Source of the DNA: Bog-532 sp963732345
GTDB taxonomy: Bacteria > Actinomycetota > Actinomycetes > Streptosporangiales > Streptosporangiaceae
Length of the DNA: 64,000 bases
Direction: 5' to 3'
NCBI GenBank assembly: GCA_963732345.1
Contig: CAVSZI010000002.1
Location: forward strand, 1 to 64,000
Both the position numbers and the translations under genes were made by a program. How positions within the stretch are numbered: position 1 is the first letter of the stretch; each line of letters opens with the position of its first letter. Shown here one piece after another: positions 52,012 to 62,169 of this stretch. Below the pieces are notes generated by a model, which ran no database searches, had not been told where the DNA came from, and worked only from the letters and a program-made list of their open reading frames with translations.

Positions 52012-52455
52012 CGTCCGGCAAGGTCCCAGGTACCGGCGAGGAGGCTTCTCGACATGAAGGTGTGCGTGCCAATCACCGCTGATGGCCAGGTCGACCCGCG
52101 CTGGGGACGAGCCAACCGGGTCGCGCTCGCTGACGTGGCCGACGGCGAGATCCGCGACTGGCAGGAGTTCATGGTCGGCTGGGGAACGCTGCACGACCAG
52201 GGGACCGAGGGTGCCCATCACGCCCGGGTGGCGCGGTTCCTCCAGGACAACCAGGTTCAGGTGATCGCTGTCCACCACATTGGTCCGGGCATGCAGCGCA
52301 TGCTGGGCTCGATGGCGATAGGGGTCGTCACCGGTCTGGGCGGGGACGCCCGCAGCGCGGCGCGCGCGGCCGGGTGACCAAAAACATGGTCAGCCCTCAG
52401 CGCAATGCCGACCCACGGTGCCAATGTTGGAGACACCCGCACATGCCGCGATGGC
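52012..52455. repeat. Right copy of diverged NifX-gene repeat
   Basis: Partner of 1-441, see there. After 52455 the copies differ completely, which puts the join between shared backbone and unit-specific cargo at this point. Confidence 0.9.
52054..52377 (+). CDS. NifX/NifB C-terminal-like protein, second copy
   Basis: 107 residues, differing at only a few positions from the 42-365 protein (for example D for E at 31, L for V at 45, I for V at 76, T for V at 93). Same start context with a GGCGAGGAGG ribosome site. Retention of an intact frame in two diverged copies suggests that it is selected in these elements. Confidence 0.8.
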   Translation: MKVCVPITADGQVDPRWGRANRVALADVADGEIRDWQEFMVGWGTLHDQGTEGAHHARVARFLQDNQVQVIAVHHIGPGMQRMLGSMAIGVVTGLGGDARSAARAAG

Positions 52456-52480
52456 GCTGTGGCGGTACCGTTGCCTTGGG

Positions 52481-52891
52481 TCACTCGTGCTGGGCTCGGC
52501 TGACGAACTGGTCTTTGTGCACGAGCACCCGTTCCAGGGTGCCCGCGCCGATGACGGTGTCTTCGTCATCTGGTGTTCCGGGAGGCGGCTTCTGCCTGGC
52601 GATGAACTGGGAGACAAGTCGCCGGCCGTCCACCTCGGTCAGTTCGGCCTCGACCACGACCTCCGCCCCGACCGGGCTAGGCCGCTTGTGCTCCAGGGCA
52701 GCCGCAGTGCCGACCGAGGTCAGGCCTGACTTCAGGCTTGGCCCGATGGCTGCCACGGCCGCCGCCTCTGCGAGCGCGAGCAGCCGGGGAGTGCCAAGCA
52801 CCGGCACGTTACCACTGCCCATCGCTATCGCTGTATCAGTGTCGGCGACGACGATCTGCACGAAAGAAAGCAGCCCAGGGGCAAGCGCCAT
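52481..52891 (-). CDS. Thioesterase-family (FlK-like hotdog) protein
   Basis: 136 residues. VPVLGTPRLLALAEAAAVAA, TSVGTAAALEHKRPSPVGAE and VVVEAELTEVDGRRLVSQFI have the Thr, Glu and His positions that fluoroacetyl-CoA thioesterase-like hotdog proteins use. It probably hydrolyses a small acyl-CoA. The following 60 bp to the upstream side contain no other gene. Confidence 0.85.
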   Translation of the reverse strand: MALAPGLLSFVQIVVADTDTAIAMGSGNVPVLGTPRLLALAEAAAVAAIGPSLKSGLTSVGTAAALEHKRPSPVGAEVVVEAELTEVDGRRLVSQFIARQKPPPGTPDDEDTVIGAGTLERVLVHKDQFVSRAQHE

Positions 52892-53064
52892 CCTCGTACC
52901 CTAGTAGCTGGGGATCCTGTTCCCGTGCATTGAAGTCACGATTGCCTCTCACTGTGTGTCTAGGCGGAAATGCCCCAGCCACAACGCTGATCTCTGTCGT
53001 GGACATCCTCCTCTGCCATATTGGGGTTTCAATTGGTGGAGCGACTCGTCTGTGCCGGTGGGCA

Positions 53065-53777
53065 TCAGGTCCGGGGGCGGAGCCGGAAGGCGAAGAAACC
53101 GGTTGGCTCGCGGCACAGGCGGTCATAGTCGCGGGGATCGATTGCGGCCGCCTCTGGCAGCGGACGTGGTTCCACCAGGCGCTCGATCCAGAACCCGGCG
53201 GCGGCGATCTCCTCGCAGGTGACCTGGGGGGAGCCAGCCAGTACCGCACGTTCCAGCCCTTGCTCCAGGTCTCGGTAATGACCCGGACGTCGAAGTAGTC
53301 CCCGCCGTGACGCAGCCAGTCACCGGTGGGATGCTGGCGGGACAGCACCAGCGCGCCGCCGGGCCGCAGGACCCGGCGCAGCTCCCGCAGCGCCGCGACG
53401 CGGTCATCGACGTATTCGATGGCCAGCGCGCACAGTGCCAGGTCGACAGATGCGCCGGGCAGCCAGGTGATTGGGTCACCGAGGTCGTGTACACGGAAGT
53501 CGCCGTGGCGGGCCCGTTCCCGGCAGATTTCGATCATTCGGGGGCTGTGATCGAAGCCGACGACGCTGGCGCCGCGGCGCAGGAGTTCCGCCGCGTACAG
53601 GCCGGGGCCGCAGGCCGCGTCGAGGACTCGCTTGCCGGTGACGTCGCCGAGGAGGTCAAGGCATGCGGGCCGGTCGTAGTAGGCGTTGAAGAGGCTGTGC
53701 TCGGCATGGTCGAGAAACTCATCAGCAAATGCCTCATACTGCGGCTGGCGCCCAACCTGGTCCTCCACACCACCCAT
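53065..53777 (-). pseudogene. Class I SAM-dependent methyltransferase with G6/C6 frameshift
   Basis: ATG 53777. QYEAFADEFLDHAEHSLFNA, VLDAACGPGLYAAELLRRGA (motif I), VVGFDHSPRMIEICRERA, LCALAIEYVDDRVAALREL, PGGALVLSRQHPTGDW. At a run of six C on the coding strand (53226-53231) the frame shifts. The original frame runs on as arginine-rich sequence to 52836, while the corrected frame gives TCEEIAAAGFWIERLVEP and FFAFRLRP and stops at 53065, the normal family end. Either a phase-variable tract, a mutation or a sequencing error. Confidence 0.85.
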
Positions 53778-53908
53778 CCTCCCGCCTGTCGTCCGCCACC
53801 GCACCCGGCGGAGGTCGGGTGCGAACCGGCCTGCTGACCGGACATCCCAGGTCCCGTTCCGGCCAGGCGCACGCGTCCTGCTGGCCTCCCTGAGAAGCTG
53901 ATCAATGC

Positions 53909-54157
53909 TTACCGTTCGGTTGCCTCCCCGGCGTCCTCCACCGGGACGATCGCCCACGCGACGAGATACAGCACCACACCGCTGCCGCCGAACACCGCCA
54001 GGAGGACCATCACCAGCCGCACGATGTTCGCATCGATGCCGCTGTACGCGGCGAAGCCGCCGCACACGCCGGCGATCATGCGGTCGGTCCTGGATCGGGT
54101 CAGCCGGCGGGAGCCCGGTCGTTCAGGCTGGCCTGCAGGACGATCGGTCACACCCAT
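53909..54157 (-). CDS. PspC-domain protein
   Basis: 82 residues from ATG 54157 (GAGGAGG upstream). A basic N-terminus (RRLTRSRTDRMIAGVCGGFA) leads into the PspC core AYSGIDANIVRLVMVLLAVF and the membrane segment GGSGVVLYLVAWAIVPVED. PspC proteins are small membrane proteins of the phage-shock/envelope-stress type. An ATG at 54190 is possible but less favoured. Confidence 0.9.
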   Translation of the reverse strand: MGVTDRPAGQPERPGSRRLTRSRTDRMIAGVCGGFAAYSGIDANIVRLVMVLLAVFGGSGVVLYLVAWAIVPVEDAGEATER

Positions 54158-54832
54158 GACGTCAGCCTCCTCGCGATCGTTTACTGACATCATTGGGCCG
54201 ATCGCGCGCATGCGATAGAGGCACTCCCTCTCGCGGTACCGGCCGGTCCTGGTACCCGATGTTCCGGGCACTAGGGGCCCACGCAGGGGTACTTCGGCCG
54301 AAGGTGGCCGCTGCCGGACGTGGTGGAGGCGGACTGATCGCCCCTGCCGCATCAAGGCGTCGGCGATCCTCGTCCAGCGGACGCAACGAGCCGGCAATCT
54401 GAGCGACCCATGCCGGGCGACAGAGCCACATCGACTGGACCGTACGCCGGATGTTGACGGCCATAACGATTCCCGTGACCGTCAGCAGCCGGGTCAGGCC
54501 GAATCTAGCCGGCGGCGGCCGGCCCGTTCGTTCGCAGCATCGGCGGGCACCTCTCGCGATGGCGACGTCCAGGCCGGTCACGCCGCACCGAGCCGATGGC
54601 CAGCCGGCATCGGGCTACGCCGACAAATGGCATCACGCTGAGTAAGGAAGAAGTCGGAGAGAACGCACGCGGAGCCGGGCGATACGTGCGGTTTTCGGGT
54701 ATCGCTCTTGGCGGTCGCAGTCCGCAAATAACGGAATGATCTGCGCGCCCCCAGCGCTCCTATTGTGCATGGCCATCTGCTTGCGCGGGGCAGGTGGCCC
54801 CGGAGTAGCCGTGGAACAGCTACCCTACGCAG
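54158..54832. other. Gap without recognisable gene
   Basis: About 670 bp. Minus-strand frame 54162-54581 is open but not family-like. The ribosome region of the next gene is weak. Confidence 0.45.
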
Positions 54833-56275
54833 GTGTCCTCCAAGAAGCGGAGTTCTGGCGGGCGCAAGGCTCACCGCCAGGGCCTCAGCGGCAACCCGCA
54901 GCGTCGCGCCGAGCAGTTGGCGCAGGATCGGCGGGCAGGCCGGGACCTGTCAGCGTTCCGGCACCCGCAGACGGATCCGGATCGGGCGGCATTCCGGGAG
55001 CTGGCCTATCGCTTTGCTGGCGGCGCGCTGCCCGAAGAGTGGTGGCGGGAATCCCATGAGCGCATTCTCGCCCTGGCCCGCGCCCGGACCTGGCAGGCTC
55101 GCCTGGTCGATCGGGAGACGCAAGCCTGCCAGATCGTCGGTGACGAGTTCCACGATCGCCTGCGCTCGCCGGGAACCGGTCTTCATCCAGCCCAGTGGCT
55201 GCGCGCACTCGCTGAGGAGACCGGGGCGGCGCTGCGCGCAGCGCTAGCCCAGGGCGCTGATGACTGGCAGAAGCTTTGGGCGCTGCTGTGCGGGCTGGTC
55301 CTGGCGGCGCCCCGGACGCCTGCCGGCGCAGTGGATGAGACCGTCCGCGAGAGGCTTCCGGAGTTCCCCGACATCAGGGATCCTTTTGAAACCGCGCTGG
55401 CCGAGGCAGAGAAAGTCGCCAAGCTAGCGGCGGACCGCGGAGTGGAGCCGGGCATCGGCCATCTAGCCGATGGCTGGCAGCCGGCTGGTGAGCCCCTGGC
55501 TGCCCGCGACGTGTACGGCGGCCGCCGCCTGGTCATGGCCCCGTTCAGCTGCGATGGCGGTGCGCCGGATCACTGGTATGCCTGGGACATCGACGTGTGC
55601 TGGATCACCGTCGTCGCCGGCGCCGGCGTGTTCGCCTCGGCCCAGGACGCGCTGCGTGAATGGCGCGATGCCGTCGGCCCCGCAGCATCCGGGGCGGCGC
55701 TGTCCTCGTGCCCGGCCGGGATGACCGCCCAGCTGCTGGGCCCATGCCTGAGGACAGGCCCCCTGGCGGACATGCTGCAGGGCAATGAGCCCCGCGACCT
55801 TATCCGCGAGTACTACCGGCTCCGGCGCCGTGCCCGCGACCTCACCGGATCAGCGGACACGGCGGCGGGCTGGTCCCCGTTCGATGCCGGCCATGCGCCT
55901 GACGCGTTCCTGAACTGGTACGCCGCTCGGCACGACGACGTCCCCGCGGCAATGACCGAGGCCGCGGCCACCATCTATGAAGAGTGGGGACCGCACGAGT
56001 ATCCGGACGAGTGCTCGTTCTACGCCTGCTCGCCGCACCGTATCGAGATGGCGGCACACCTGATCCGCGAGTCCTACCGTACTGACCATGCCAATCTGGC
56101 GCTGCGGCTGCTGCCGGAGTGGACGCAGTGGTGCATTCAGCGAACCGGACTCGACGGTGACGCCGCCGCCCTGTCCCGCGAGGCGGCCCGCTCCGCGGCT
56201 TCAGCGCCCGTTCACGACGAGGACGACGAGCCGGCCGCCGAGGACGACAAAGCGCCATTCCGCCGCCAGGAGTGA
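54833..56275 (+). CDS. Hypothetical protein, 480 residues
   Basis: GTG start; the N-terminus is lysine/arginine-rich (MSSKKRSSGGRKAHRQGLSG), then a largely helical body (FRELAYRFAGGALPEEWWRE, FPDIRDPFETALAEAEKVAK) and a tryptophan-rich mixed region (DHWYAWDIDVCWITVVAGAG, EYPDECSFYACSPHRIEMAA), ending in an acidic tail (DEDDEPAAEDDKAPF). Codon use and length argue for a real gene. No known domain is recognised. A DNA- or RNA-binding N-tail is conceivable. It has no obvious operon partner. Confidence 0.75.
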   Translation: MSSKKRSSGGRKAHRQGLSGNPQRRAEQLAQDRRAGRDLSAFRHPQTDPDRAAFRELAYRFAGGALPEEWWRESHERILALARARTWQARLVDRETQACQIVGDEFHDRLRSPGTGLHPAQWLRALAEETGAALRAALAQGADDWQKLWALLCGLVLAAPRTPAGAVDETVRERLPEFPDIRDPFETALAEAEKVAKLAADRGVEPGIGHLADGWQPAGEPLAARDVYGGRRLVMAPFSCDGGAPDHWYAWDIDVCWITVVAGAGVFASAQDALREWRDAVGPAASGAALSSCPAGMTAQLLGPCLRTGPLADMLQGNEPRDLIREYYRLRRRARDLTGSADTAAGWSPFDAGHAPDAFLNWYAARHDDVPAAMTEAAATIYEEWGPHEYPDECSFYACSPHRIEMAAHLIRESYRTDHANLALRLLPEWTQWCIQRTGLDGDAAALSREAARSAASAPVHDEDDEPAAEDDKAPFRRQE

Positions 56276-56556
56276 ACCGCGCGAAGCAGGAGGCGCTGCT
56301 GTGCGATGCCAGCCGGAACACGGAAGCCGGTGTCTCGCACCCAAGCACCGCAGTATCACGTTCTGTTACAGGCCTTGGGAGCTTGACGTACCGGATCCGC
56401 CGATATGGCGTCTGCCACCCGTCGTCAGTGTGGCAGTGCGTGCCGCACGCGAACGGCCGTTCTGTCAGCCGGCGGACCCGGTGCAACCTGGTCATGGACG
56501 CACTGGTGCGCAACGGCGGTTGGAACCAGGTGCATCTTCGGCCGGTGATCCGTTGC
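56276..56556. other. Short gap
   Basis: 280 bp between convergent genes; nothing supported. Confidence 0.4.
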
Positions 56557-57405
56557 TCAGAGATCGGCTATGGTCGCGATGGCGGCGTCGATCGTCTGGG
56601 CCGGGCCGTCCGGTGTCTGGGATGCGCGGAACACGAGCCGGTGGACGCCGGCCTCGGCGAACGCCGCGGCCTGCGCGGGGTTCATCGGGCCGCGGGGCGT
56701 CACGCTGATCTCAAGCTCGCCGAGCTCGGCGGGCCGCTCGATGTGATCTGCGGCGGCGCGAAGCCCCATGAGCGAGGCGGCAACCTCGGCGGGCGTGAGC
56801 CCGTACCCGTACCAGCCGTGAGCGCGCGCGACCGCCCGGCGATACGCAGGCGCGCTGTGGCCTCCGGCCACCAGCGGGACAGGCTGCTGGAGCGGGCGGG
56901 GACGGGCATCGATGCCGGCGAAATCGGCGAAGCGCCCATGGTATTCAGGGTGCTCGTCGTACCACAGCGCCTGCATCGCATCAAGGTGCTCGTCGGTCAC
57001 AGCACCACGCTCGGCGAAGTTGGCGCCGAGGGCACGGAACTCCGCTTCGAGGTAGCCCGCGCCGACGCCGAGCACGAGCCGGCCGCCCGACAGCACGTCG
57101 AGCGTCGCCACCTGCTTGGCGAGCACGACGGGATTGCGCTGCGGCAGGATCACGATCCCCGTCGCCAGCCGAATCCTCGTCGTGTGCGCTGCCGCCCACG
57201 TCAGCGCGAGCAACGGGTCGAGCGCCGGGTCCTGCGGGCTCATCGGCGACGGCGGCACCTGCGGGTCCGGCAGCACGATGTGCTCGCCCGCCCACACCGA
57301 GTCAAAGCCAGCTACCTCGGCCGCGCGCGCCGCCGCGACCAGGCCATCGGGTCGGCTCATCGTACCCATGTTGACGCTTACGAGTCCGAGGAGCATGCCG
57401 TCCAC
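56557..57405 (-). CDS. LLM-class F420-dependent oxidoreductase
   Basis: 282 residues. AARAAEVAGFDSVWAGEHIV, RIRLATGIVILPQRNPVVLA, KQVATLDVLSGGRLVLGVGA, GYLEAEFRALGANFAERG and VPLVAGGHSAPAYRRAVARA are the standard TIM-barrel segments of luciferase-like monooxygenases of the F420 type. The substrate is unknown. Presence of an F420 enzyme supports an actinobacterial host. Confidence 0.92.
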   Translation of the reverse strand: MDGMLLGLVSVNMGTMSRPDGLVAAARAAEVAGFDSVWAGEHIVLPDPQVPPSPMSPQDPALDPLLALTWAAAHTTRIRLATGIVILPQRNPVVLAKQVATLDVLSGGRLVLGVGAGYLEAEFRALGANFAERGAVTDEHLDAMQALWYDEHPEYHGRFADFAGIDARPRPLQQPVPLVAGGHSAPAYRRAVARAHGWYGYGLTPAEVAASLMGLRAAADHIERPAELGELEISVTPRGPMNPAQAAAFAEAGVHRLVFRASQTPDGPAQTIDAAIATIADL

Positions 57406-57516
57406 ACTGCCACACCTGTGAGCTCGCAGGGCGATGAGCTGCCTCCGCAGCCGGACCGACTGCCCACGGTTCCTGCAACAAGCCGCACAGGATGCGAACC
57501 GAAAGCGGCCGGTCAG

Positions 57517-58089
57517 TCAGCCTGACTCGTCGGTCCAGGGAGCCCGCGCACGGGTGATGAATGTGGGCGAGGCCGCCGCCTCCTTGTCCAGCGTGAGCAG
57601 CATCGGCATGTAGACCTTGCCAGCCGGGTCGTCGGTGTCGGGTTGCAGGTCGCCGACCGGCTCGAAGCCGTGACGGGTGTAGAAGCGCACCGCGGCCGTG
57701 TTGGTGGGTATGACCCACAGCCGGACGCCAATCGCGCCCACCGTTCGCGCCCAGTTCAGCGCGGTTTCGAGCAGAGCGCACGCCGCCCCCGTCCCCCGCA
57801 CGGCCGGCGCGACCCACATTCCGGCCAGTTCACGGAACTCGGGCGCCAGCGACGGCTGGTGGGCCTCGACCATGCCGATCGGATCACCGGCCGTCTCCAG
57901 CAGGAACGTCGCGTGCGCGTCACCCGCCGAGTTACGCAGCGCGCGAGCCGTCCAGGCCTCAGGGGGGAGGGCGCTCTCACCCGCGACGGTTTGCCAGAAG
58001 GACTCGGGCGCCTCCCTCAGCGCCGCCAGGCGGACGCCGCGCAACCGCGCGCCGTCATCCGGCGCGATCCGGCGTACGTGGACCGTCAT
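57517..58089 (-). CDS. GNAT-family N-acetyltransferase
   Basis: 190 residues from ATG 58089. VHVRRIAPDDGARLRGVRLA, MVEAHQPSLAPEFRELAGMW, VAPAVRGTGAACALLETALN with the acetyl-CoA-binding R-G-x-G-x-A loop, and IPTNTAAVRFYTRHGFEPVG with the terminal F-Y motif. Typical GNAT; acceptor unknown. Two earlier ATG codons (58095, 58122) are possible. Confidence 0.9.
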   Translation of the reverse strand: MTVHVRRIAPDDGARLRGVRLAALREAPESFWQTVAGESALPPEAWTARALRNSAGDAHATFLLETAGDPIGMVEAHQPSLAPEFRELAGMWVAPAVRGTGAACALLETALNWARTVGAIGVRLWVIPTNTAAVRFYTRHGFEPVGDLQPDTDDPAGKVYMPMLLTLDKEAAASPTFITRARAPWTDESG

Positions 58090-58571
58090 GCTCATGTCAA
58101 CGGCGACCGGACCGCATCGCATCGCTTTCCCAACGCCGACAGGCGCGTGTATCCGCCGCTCGGTACGTCAAGTTGACCCGCCTCAGTGATCACGGGTGAA
58201 GCGCCGAACGGGACATTCTGCGTGGCCGACACGGCCTGGAGCCGAGGATGCAGGTGGGATTAGCCTGTCTCAAGTTCGTCGATGAGCACTTAGCTTAGAT
58301 CGCTTCAATGGTGACCTGCCGCACCCCGTCCCGCGACTCGGCCCAGTCTCCCATGAGCCGTACGCCGAGCCGGGCTGCGGGCCTTCCGTGATTCGGGAGC
58401 CGGACGTTCACGCAGCGTGCCGCGGTCAGTTACCGCTTCCCAGCGCCGGAGGCGCACCTCCGCCGATACTGGGCTGCAAGCTTTGCATTACGGTGCCGTC
58501 CGCGCGCAGATCAAGGTGATCGGCAGGGATGCCAGCGCGGTTGCCGCGCGGGACGCGGGTAAGGTTCCGGT
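58090..58571. other. Gap without recognisable gene
   Basis: About 480 bp; no supported frame. Confidence 0.45.
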
Positions 58572-58805
58572 ATGGCTGTCTCGTCGTTGATGGTCCCGCT
58601 CGGCACGCAGGCGCCCGGCTTCACCCTTCCGGACACCAGCGGCACAATGGCGGGCCGCGACGACGGCCAGGCCGCCCTGGACTCCCTCCTCGGCCGCCTC
58701 GCCGACATCCCCACCCCCGCAGGCGCCACCCCCCGTCAGCTCGGCGCCTCACCAGCGCCGACCCTCCTGCCCATCATCGATGTCCGCCAAGGCAAATCCG
58801 GATAA
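58572..58805 (+). pseudogene. Peroxiredoxin N-terminus fused to recombinase-element remnant
   Basis: MAVSSLMVPLGTQAPGFTLP and DTSGT are the beginning of an AhpC/TSA peroxiredoxin, lost before the catalytic Cys. The frame then continues in unrelated sequence (GRDDGQAALDSLLGRLADIP, IIDVRQGKSG) which directly precedes the right terminus of the Tn554/RIT-like element and could be the end of its last gene. Confidence 0.55.
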
Positions 58806-58830
58806 AAGCGGACATTCAGATTCCACATAA

Positions 58831-59329
58831 TCCTTGCGGTCATCGAGCATGGCACCCGCCGGATACGGATACTCGGAGCCACCGGGCACCCGGTCCAGGC
58901 GTGGGTGGTGCAGCAGGCCCGGAACCTGCTGATGGACCTGGACGATGCGGGCATACAGGTCAAGTTCGTGCTGCATGACCGGGATGCCAGCTTCACTACC
59001 GCGTTCGATGCGGTCTTCCGTGCCGCTGGCGTGCGGGTGATCCGCTCGGCTGTCCAGGCACCCCGCGGATGAATTCGATCATGGAACGGTGGATCGGTAG
59101 CTGCCGCCGCGAGCTACTCGAGCGGACCCTCATCTGGAATCAGCGGCACCTGATGACCGTGCTGCGGGAATACGAGGACTTCTACAACACCCACCGGCCC
59201 CACCGGACCTTGAAGCAGGCCGCGCCACTGCGCCCGCTGCCCGAAGGAGTCGCCGACCTCGATCAATTCCGGGTCCAGCGCCGCGACCGCGCCGGGGGCG
59301 TGATTCATGAATATCGCCTGGTGGCATAG
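58831..59329 (+). pseudogene. rve-type transposase, C-terminal part (copy C)
   Basis: Same as 10975-11473, with the same one-base insertion before MNSIMERW. Here the N-terminal half of the IS is absent; its place is taken by the recombinase-element right terminus. Confidence 0.85.
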
Positions 59330-59347
59330 GTTTTCGGCACCCGCAGG

Positions 59348-59743
59348 TCATTTGATGATGCGGATCTCGCAGCGGGTTGCGGGTGCGGCGGTGATGCGTT
59401 CGTCGCCGGTGACCAGGATCGCTCCGGTTACCTCGGCGAGGGCTACGTAGGCCGCGTCGTAGGGGGTGAGGTTCTCGCGCAGTTCCCAGATGCGCGGCAG
59501 GAGTGATGAGGTGTGCCAGCGTTCGACCGGCAGGATCATCAGGTCGGCGATCAGTTCGCCTGCTGCCGTGCGGTCGTATTTCCCGCCGCGTACCAGTCCG
59601 CGCAGTGCGCTAATGACCTCGACGTCGAAGATCGAGGGGGTCTGGAAGACCGCGTCGGTGTCGGCGAGCAGGCCGGCGGCGCCTGAGCCGGGTTCGGTCA
59701 GTGCGGTGACCGCGACGCTGGCGTCGAGGACGTACCCGCTCAC
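59348..59743 (-). CDS. vapC: VapC-type PIN-domain toxin (module 1, second copy)
   Basis: 131 residues, identical to 11492-11887; PIN acidic residues intact; overlaps its antitoxin gene by 4 bp. Confidence 0.9.
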   Translation of the reverse strand: MSGYVLDASVAVTALTEPGSGAAGLLADTDAVFQTPSIFDVEVISALRGLVRGGKYDRTAAGELIADLMILPVERWHTSSLLPRIWELRENLTPYDAAYVALAEVTGAILVTGDERITAAPATRCEIRIIK

Positions 59744-59985
59744 GTCTCGTGCCGGTCCCTTCCTGCGCGCACCGCGGCGACGGCGTCGGACATGGTGACG
59801 GTGGAGCCGGTGGCCTTGGCGCGGACCTGGGCGCGCTCGACGATCTCGGCCATGCTGGGGCGCTCGGAGAGCTTGGTCAGCTCGCCGAGCAGGTAGGACT
59901 GAAGGGACTTGCCGGCGAGGGCGGCCTTGCGGGCGAGTTCGTCGCGCACGTCTTCGGGAACGTCGCGGACCTGAATCAGCGGCAT
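59740..59985 (-). CDS. vapB: VapB/FitA-type antitoxin (module 1, second copy)
   Basis: 81 residues, identical to 11884-12129, with the same start context and operator. Confidence 0.85.
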   Translation of the reverse strand: MPLIQVRDVPEDVRDELARKAALAGKSLQSYLLGELTKLSERPSMAEIVERAQVRAKATGSTVTMSDAVAAVRAGRDRHET

Positions 59986-59987
59986 GT

Positions 59988-60007
59988 ATTCATTATGCAT
60001 AATGAAT
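59988..60007. promoter_or_regulatory. Perfect 20-bp palindromic operator, second copy
   Basis: ATTCATTATGCATAATGAAT, 3 bp before the antitoxin start, as at 12132. Confidence 0.75.
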
Positions 60008-60227
60008 TGGATGCTGTCGAGCCGCACGGGCAGCGCGGCGGCACCCGATCTGCGAGTACCTGCGCATTACAAGTATGTCGTCCATTCAGGTGAGGGACCG
60101 GGGCGGCTGAGCCGGCCGCCGTGGCGTGGGCCGCGGGCTTCGGCGATTCCGCGATGGCCTGAGCGATAATCCTGGCCGCCTCGACGAGATCCAACTTGGG
60201 CACGGATGTACCATCTGAGCTTGGCAG

Positions 60228-60491
60228 ATGGAGTATTCGGCACTCACAGTACCGGCAACTGTTCAACCCGCACCTTTTCCTGCTGCCCACGGGCGCATCT
60301 ACTCCAACCACGGGGCGATGACGCCGGGGGCCTGCGGGGAGACCGCGGACGGCATGTCGCTGGCCAAGATCGGGCGTATCATCGATGCGCTGCGCCATGA
60401 GCGGTACCGGTTCCAGCCAGTGAAAAGGGTTTACATCCCGAAGAAGAGCGGCGCGATGCGGTCGCTCGGCCTGCCAGCGGAGGCGGCATAG
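60228..60491 (+). pseudogene. Group II intron reverse transcriptase fragment (copy C)
   Basis: Identical to 12372-12635: N-terminal RT segment ending at LPAEAA. Confidence 0.75.
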
Positions 60492-60784
60492 TGCCGTTGC
60501 TTTCGCCACCTTCCTGGCGGTGCGAGTGCAGCCGGCAGTGGCAACCTGCGGGACTCCGTAGCCGACGCTCGCTGCCACGGGATCTCTGCAGCCCTTCCAT
60601 CACATCGTCGCACTCAGTAACAGAAAGTAGTCGCAGGGCGCCCCTGATCCGCCTAATCTGGACGGCCGCCCCCTTGGTCGTCGGCGATGTCAACACCGCA
60701 CCGAAAGCGAGTTCTGGTCAGGTAACCGGAGATCGGTGGCTGGCATGTGCAGGGGTCGTCGGCGGCTCTGGGGCTGGTGCGGGG

Positions 60785-62026
60785 TCAGGTTCCGCTGAAG
60801 AGCTGGTCCATGATCTCGGCGCCGGTGGTGATGACGGGGCGTAGTTCGCGGCGGTAGACGATCTCGGTGGTGCGGGTGGTGGCGTGGCCGACGAGGCGGG
60901 CGATTTCCTCGATGCTGACTCCTTGGTGGCTCATCAAGCTGACGAACGTGGTGCGCAGCTCGCGGGGGGTCCAGCCGTCCCCGATCCCGGCCGCGGTGCA
61001 GATGCGCTTGAACATCTTCCGGACGTTCCCCGCGTCCAGCGCGGCGCCCACGTGGTTCGTGAACACGAGCCCGGTGTCCTGCCAGCCTTTGCCGGCCGCG
61101 AGCTGCTCATGGGCCTGGCTGCCGGACCAGGCGCGCAGCGCCTGGACCGCCGTCGCGGGGAGGCCGAGGGTGCGGCGGGACCGTTCGGTCTTGGTCTCGC
61201 CGTGGGCGCGGACCGATCGCCACACGGCTATGTGCGGCGGGACGGGCGGGCTGGCGGCCGGGTCGCCGTCCAGGTCGACGTGCGCCCAGCGCAGCGCCCG
61301 TGCCTCCTCGGTACGGAGCCCGCACAGCAGGCTCAGCACGATGTAGGAGTGCATCAGCTCCGCGGGGCGGCGGACGTCTTTCAGGCCGGGCCGCAGTTCC
61401 ATCACCGGCAGGGTCGCCGCGGCGGTCATGACCGCCAGGGCCTGGTCCAGGGTGAGGGATTTGGACGGCCGTCCTTCCTGGCCTTTGGGGGTGTCGGCCA
61501 GGATCGCGACGTTGCGGCTGACGAGGTCGTTGGCTTCGGCGTGCCGGATGGCGCGCTTGAGCGCCAGGTGCCCCATGCTCACCGCCGCGGTGGAATACCC
61601 GGCCGCCATCGCCGCCAGCGCCTGGCGGACGTCGGCGGCGGTCAGGTCGCGGAGTTTCCGGGCGCCGATGACGGCCAGGATGGGCTCGAGGACGTTCTGG
61701 TTCTTGGTGACCGTCTTGGCCGAGCGGCCCTCCAGCCCGTGCGCGAGCCAGTCCTGGGCGGCTTGCCGGAGCGTGTAGTGGGCGTAGCCGGCCTTGGGGG
61801 TGATGCCCGTGTCGAGCTGGAGGCGCAGGTCGCGGAGCTTGTCCACGACGGCCACCTTGGTCTTGCCGCTGACCTTGCGCCGCTGGCGCTTCCCGTCGCC
61901 GGTATAGCCCAGCGTTAGCTCACCGCGCCACAGCCCCGGGCAGTGCCGGTGGCGCTGCGGGTCACCGCAGGGGCCGCGGTGCTCGAAGGAGATGCCGTCT
62001 TCGCCGCGCCTGCGCCGGGTGCTCAT
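60785..62026 (-). CDS. int: Tyrosine site-specific integrase (copy C)
   Basis: 413 residues, identical to 12929-14170, with all catalytic residues. It is adjacent to att C. Two identical integrases acting on three identical att cores make excision of several combinations of the units possible. Confidence 0.92.
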   Translation of the reverse strand: MSTRRRRGEDGISFEHRGPCGDPQRHRHCPGLWRGELTLGYTGDGKRQRRKVSGKTKVAVVDKLRDLRLQLDTGITPKAGYAHYTLRQAAQDWLAHGLEGRSAKTVTKNQNVLEPILAVIGARKLRDLTAADVRQALAAMAAGYSTAAVSMGHLALKRAIRHAEANDLVSRNVAILADTPKGQEGRPSKSLTLDQALAVMTAAATLPVMELRPGLKDVRRPAELMHSYIVLSLLCGLRTEEARALRWAHVDLDGDPAASPPVPPHIAVWRSVRAHGETKTERSRRTLGLPATAVQALRAWSGSQAHEQLAAGKGWQDTGLVFTNHVGAALDAGNVRKMFKRICTAAGIGDGWTPRELRTTFVSLMSHQGVSIEEIARLVGHATTRTTEIVYRRELRPVITTGAEIMDQLFSGT

Positions 62027-62169
62027 GGTGACAGTCTAACCTGTGGTGGGGACAAACGGTGGTGACCACGGCCAGCCACGCCCAGCCACGTCCAGACTCT
62101 TCAGGACCAGAAACCGCAGGTAGAATGTCACCTGGACTCAGGCTCCTGCTGGTCAGAGAACCTCCAGGT

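Noticed and set aside
54162..54581. Possible STAS/anti-sigma antagonist-like frame on the minus strand
   Set aside because: Only a short LTRLLTVTGI resemblance; the rest is not protein-like.
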